This document shows, in pieces, positions 61,325 to 64,000 of a stretch of DNA of 64,000 bases. Within the stretch, counting starts at the first letter, position 1; every line of letters starts with the position of its first letter. The stretch is taken from positions 1,466,575 to 1,530,574 of the forward strand of contig NW_021167085.1 in assembly GCF_003711515.1 (NCBI RefSeq), given 5' to 3'. The notes below the pieces were generated by a model. The model had not been told where the DNA came from and ran no database searches. It worked only from the letters and a program-made list of their open reading frames with translations. The position numbers and the translations under genes were made by a program. The DNA is from Sodiomyces alkalinus F11 (lineage: Eukaryota > Ascomycota > Sordariomycetes > Glomerellales > Plectosphaerellaceae).

Positions 61325-61719
61325 TTAGTAGAAGCAGCGGCAAGTCCTGGTAGAACGTGGTGTTAGCCATAGGTATTGTAGATGACTGTCAAATGATGTG
61401 TGTTACTTACTGCCAGAGGAAGCCGCCGCACTCTCCACGAGAGTACGGGCCGCTAGGGCCGCTGCAGTTCTGGCACTGTAATTTTACGGATTAGCATTCA
61501 TGTCCTGGAAGACGCAATGACTCTCTTCGTCTGTCTTTGGCCGCTTACCCGGTTGTTGCAGAGACTGCTGTCCTGGATGCCACGGCAGAGGCCGGAGCCG
61601 CAGTTCATGGCCTGGAGGCTGTCGCCGGCTACCTCGACTTCGGCGTTGGCGTTGTCAGCCGCAGCGGGCATGGCCGCAACGGCGGAGACGAGGAGGGCGA
61701 CAACGAGAGTGAACTTCAT
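61325..61719 (-). CDS. small secreted 8-cysteine peptide, CSab defensin-like
   Basis: Three exons: 61549-61719, 61411-61475 and 61325-61346, giving 85 residues. Intron 1 (73 nt): GTAAGC, GCTAAT branch-like site, CAG. Intron 2 (64 nt): GTAAGT, GCTAAC branch-like site, CAG. Residues 1-16 are a signal peptide (MKFTLVVALLVSAVAA). Residues 17-37 are Ala-rich and acidic, like a propeptide. The rest holds Cys 40, 45, 54, 58, 61, 73, 81 and 83. The pattern C54-x3-C58, G71-x-C73, C81-x-C83 is the CSab defensin signature, with an aromatic Phe-Tyr end. C40 or C45 would supply the sixth core cysteine, leaving one extra pair. If intron 2 is retained, the protein ends after residue 79 with six cysteines and no CxC. 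An antimicrobial role is inferred from the family; an effector-like role is the alternative. Confidence 0.72.
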
Positions 61720-61849
61720 TATGAATGATTTAAAGGGGTGACTTGTTGGTTTATGTGAGTTTGTTGTCCGAGATGTATGATTGTGGTGATTGTGGTGATT
61801 GTGGATGGGAATCATCCAGCTTGAGCCTTGAAGGGAGGGAAGCGCCCTT

Positions 61850-61855
61850 CTTATA
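61850..61855 (-). promoter_or_regulatory. TATA-box candidate for the defensin-like gene
   Basis: TATAAG on the minus strand about 130 nt upstream of the ATG, followed by a C/A-rich leader with three near-identical CACAATCAC units. Position and leader composition fit a regulated fungal promoter. Confidence 0.45.
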
Positions 61856-61930
61856 CCTTTTCAGATCCCCAGAATGGCCAAGACGTTGAGCGTTTGTCTC
61901 GAGGAGGTTTACCGCTAAAGCTACGAAGAG

Positions 61931-62128
61931 CAGTATACAGGATGTCTCTATCCAAGAGCAGTATACAGGATGCCTCTATCCAAGAGAAGCATACAGGATG
62001 CCTCTATCCAAGAAAAGTATACAAGATCCCTCTCTTCCAAACGAAGTAGCCAAGGTGGCTCTCCTGCAAGCGAAGTAGCCGATGTGACTTTTCCCAGGCG
62101 AAGTAGCCAATGTGACGCTCTCCCAAGC
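61931..62128. repeat. 28/29-bp tandem array, seven units in two subfamilies
   Basis: Units start at 61931, 61959, 61987, 62015, 62043, 62072 and 62100, followed by a partial unit. The first four share a core like TATACAGGATGCCTCTATCC; the last three share GAAGTAGCCAATGTGACTC-like cores. Adjacent units 1 and 2 differ at one base. The period of 28-29 is not a multiple of three, so this is unlikely to be coding. It lies about 210-410 bp upstream of the defensin-like start codon. Confidence 0.9.
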
Positions 62129-64000
62129 GAAGTATGGACAAGATTTGCAGAGATAGTTAGACCGAGTCCTCAAGTCTGAATCAAGATCCTAGAAGCACCA
62201 AGACTCAATGCGGAGCACGTAGTTTGTCACTGGTTGAGCGACAAGTGATCGACATATGGTTTGCCACGGCCATCTCCTCACGATAGATCCCCTCGTCTAA
62301 GAGACGGCATTCTTACGGATGTGGCTCTACGACGGAGCGCCGATCACTGTCCAGAGTGTGGACATAATGATCAGCTATTTCCCCCTGCGGCCCTGCCCAG
62401 CTCTACGTTGTACATAAGCAAGGCAACTTACAGTCTGACTCTTCCTACCTTAGGCTCTAACCCAAGACCGCTCCCTTCCAGGTAGGTACGCCTGTCTGGA
62501 TGATAGCGCGATATCATACAGATCTGCATACATAATTCTTTAACTCCTGGAAAGTCCTACTTGCTCAGTGTCGTCGTGAACATTTTTCTAGTACACGTAG
62601 AGGGAGTATAACGGGTAGGCGATTATACGTACCGTGGTACCGTGTACGTAATCCTTTAGAAGTGGATTCCAGGAACTCAGCGATATTCTGCGACGTATCG
62701 GGCAATATAATTACCGTATGGCATTCTCTTCGGTGGACGGGCCTAGCGGGTATATCGGTTCCGTTACTAAAGCGGAATCTGCGTGTTAAACTCGTCGTCT
62801 CGTTAAAATGGATACCCTACCCGTAATAGATACCGGGGAGGAAACGATGGTTTTAAAATAGCGTCGTTCAAAGGCAACGAAATAACCAATCAGCGATCTT
62901 ACCATAGGTCCTCTTTCGGAACAAATATCCCATGCGATGCCCCGGTAGGTACGTGTACAACGGTAGGTAGCATCCTAGCGTCCGCCACGTTTTCTCTGCC
63001 GTCCGAGCTATACTACTTTAGAAAAGCCGCGTCACCACCTACTAGTTATAAGCGTGGACCAGTTCCTCCACCCTACCCCATCAGGCCCCACCCCCGCAGA
63101 TCCCACCACCTGCCATGCTCTCCGCCAAGCAATTCCAGCAGATCTACGGCAGTTCTTCACACTTTAAGCAGAGCTCTGTTCTACGCCGCACATGCTGCTT
63201 AACATAATAACCCTTTTCGCGGAACGGGCTTTAAACTACACTACCGGCCACAGATCAGGTACCGGAGGCACCCCAGCTCTAGCCGGTAAAGGCGTGGGTC
63301 ATAATCGGAGTGGGCGGGGTAGACAAAAGCCGATATTTCCGTCGTGGTCGGTTTCGAATGATTCAATAGTCTTGTGGGAATTGTTTACAACATGGCGAGA
63401 AGTTAGGAAGAAATTCTTGCGTTATCCCCTGGACAGGAGCCCCGATATCACCGCGCGGCGTTCTGGCACTGGAAAGCTCCTGGGTTTACGACTAATATCG
63501 CTTATTAATTGAGGTCGCTGGGGTTCGTGACTTCATGTATCCCATCGACTCGATGGTAGTCTTTGTTCAGGGTTGAGGCCACGGCTTATGAAGCACCTCC
63601 CTCGGCGTAAATGCGCGGGAAGAAGTTAGCTCGAAAGCCCGACGCGATACCTAGACCTGTACCTGGAGCGAACGGAGTCGCTCGACAGTTAGCTTTTCAA
63701 GGTTAAAGGTCGCGGCAGACGGGGAATCAGCTGCATTGCAATATATGGTTCGGGTCGCCCATCGTCCTAAGGGCTGGCCTTTGACTGTACCCCGAAGAAG
63801 TACCAGGCTCACTAAGGTAAGCTCATCGCCAACCCTTCAGTTTCGGTACCTACGCCAATCGCTCAGTCCGTATCCGAGTCCGCAAGAGAGGACGAAGCAT
63901 TATCTGTAAGTACACTTTCTGCGGGCCTTAAAGCGTCCTCCTATATACCTTAAGCTCCAATATCCCAAAACAACATATTATTCGTGCACCGCAACATATA
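62129..64000. other. gene-poor right end
   Basis: Stop-rich sequence with several short open frames (for example 62261-62485, 63192-63512) and no recognisable domain. Possible relics of older elements, but nothing I can name. Confidence 0.5.

Noticed and set aside
61498..61815. 105-residue unspliced reading frame over the defensin-like gene
   Set aside because: It starts upstream of the signal-peptide Met and reads through intron 1. GTAAGC...CAG splicing gives a much better cysteine-rich product.
63114..63212. Short frame beginning MLSAKQFQQIYGSSSHF
   Set aside because: Only about 30 codons before a stop, no splice sites that extend it sensibly, and no recognisable family.
1..64000. CRISPR arrays, prokaryotic operons or prophage
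   Set aside because: Spliced genes and fungal families show this is eukaryotic nuclear DNA; no direct-repeat/spacer array was seen.

Overview
The window is nuclear DNA from a filamentous ascomycete, most likely a sordariomycete-like Pezizomycotina. The evidence is: short GT-AG introns of about 55-320 nt with CTAAC/CTGAC-type branch points; typical fungal genes (SSN3/CDK8, SSK1, SEC2, RVS167, PMT, a Zn2Cys6 regulator, the Bot1-type mitoribosomal protein); long pyrimidine-rich leaders; AT-rich, TpA-rich stretches that look RIP-affected; and many copies of short palindromic intergenic motifs (TACGGAGTA and GGTACC/CCTAAGG). I saw no tRNA, rRNA, CRISPR array or intact transposon. Exon boundaries below were read by hand from the sequence and are predictions.

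Layout. 1-1248: 3' part of the Mediator kinase SSN3 (+). 2051-2946: ribosomal protein eS24 (-). 3597-4750: EFM3/FAM86-type lysine methyltransferase (+). 8014-8535: small unknown protein (+). 9453-11069: PPIL4/Cyp6-type cyclophilin with an RRM and an RD-rich tail (+). 11070-16743: gene desert with simple repeats. 16744-18439: Zn2Cys6 regulator (+). 20908-22385: phosphomannose isomerase with a GC-AG intron (-). 24176-32690: a very large disordered protein with a 41-glutamine tract (+). 34877-36979: SEC2 Rab exchange factor (+). 38181-41478: protein O-mannosyltransferase, PMT1-like (-). 43274-45631: SSK1 response regulator (+). 46834-48037: mitoribosomal mS45/Bot1 (+). 48301-48819: a decayed coding relic (-). 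49870-50357: small membrane protein (+). 50951-51097: a 50-bp-arm inverted repeat. 55461-56090: small unknown protein (+). 56629-58270: BAR-SH3 protein, RVS167-like (-). 58271-64000: gene-poor, repeat-affected DNA holding one small secreted cysteine-rich gene (61325-61719, -).

Functional themes. The left 58 kb is mostly housekeeping and signalling: transcription (SSN3, Zn2Cys6), translation (eS24, EFM3, mS45), splicing (cyclophilin-RRM), mannose supply and protein O-mannosylation (PMI feeds GDP-mannose and dolichol-phosphate-mannose to PMT), exocytosis and endocytosis (SEC2, RVS167), and osmostress signalling (SSK1). Genes are single and not clustered by pathway.

The most interesting element is at 61325-61719. 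Once two short introns are removed it predicts an 85-residue preproprotein with a signal peptide, an acidic propeptide-like stretch and eight cysteines. The spacing CxxxC ... GxC ... CxC is the signature of cysteine-stabilised alpha-beta (CSab) defensins. The last CxC lies on a 22-nt terminal exon, so a simple ORF scan misses it. A 28/29-bp tandem array (61931-62128) lies a few hundred bases upstream of its start.
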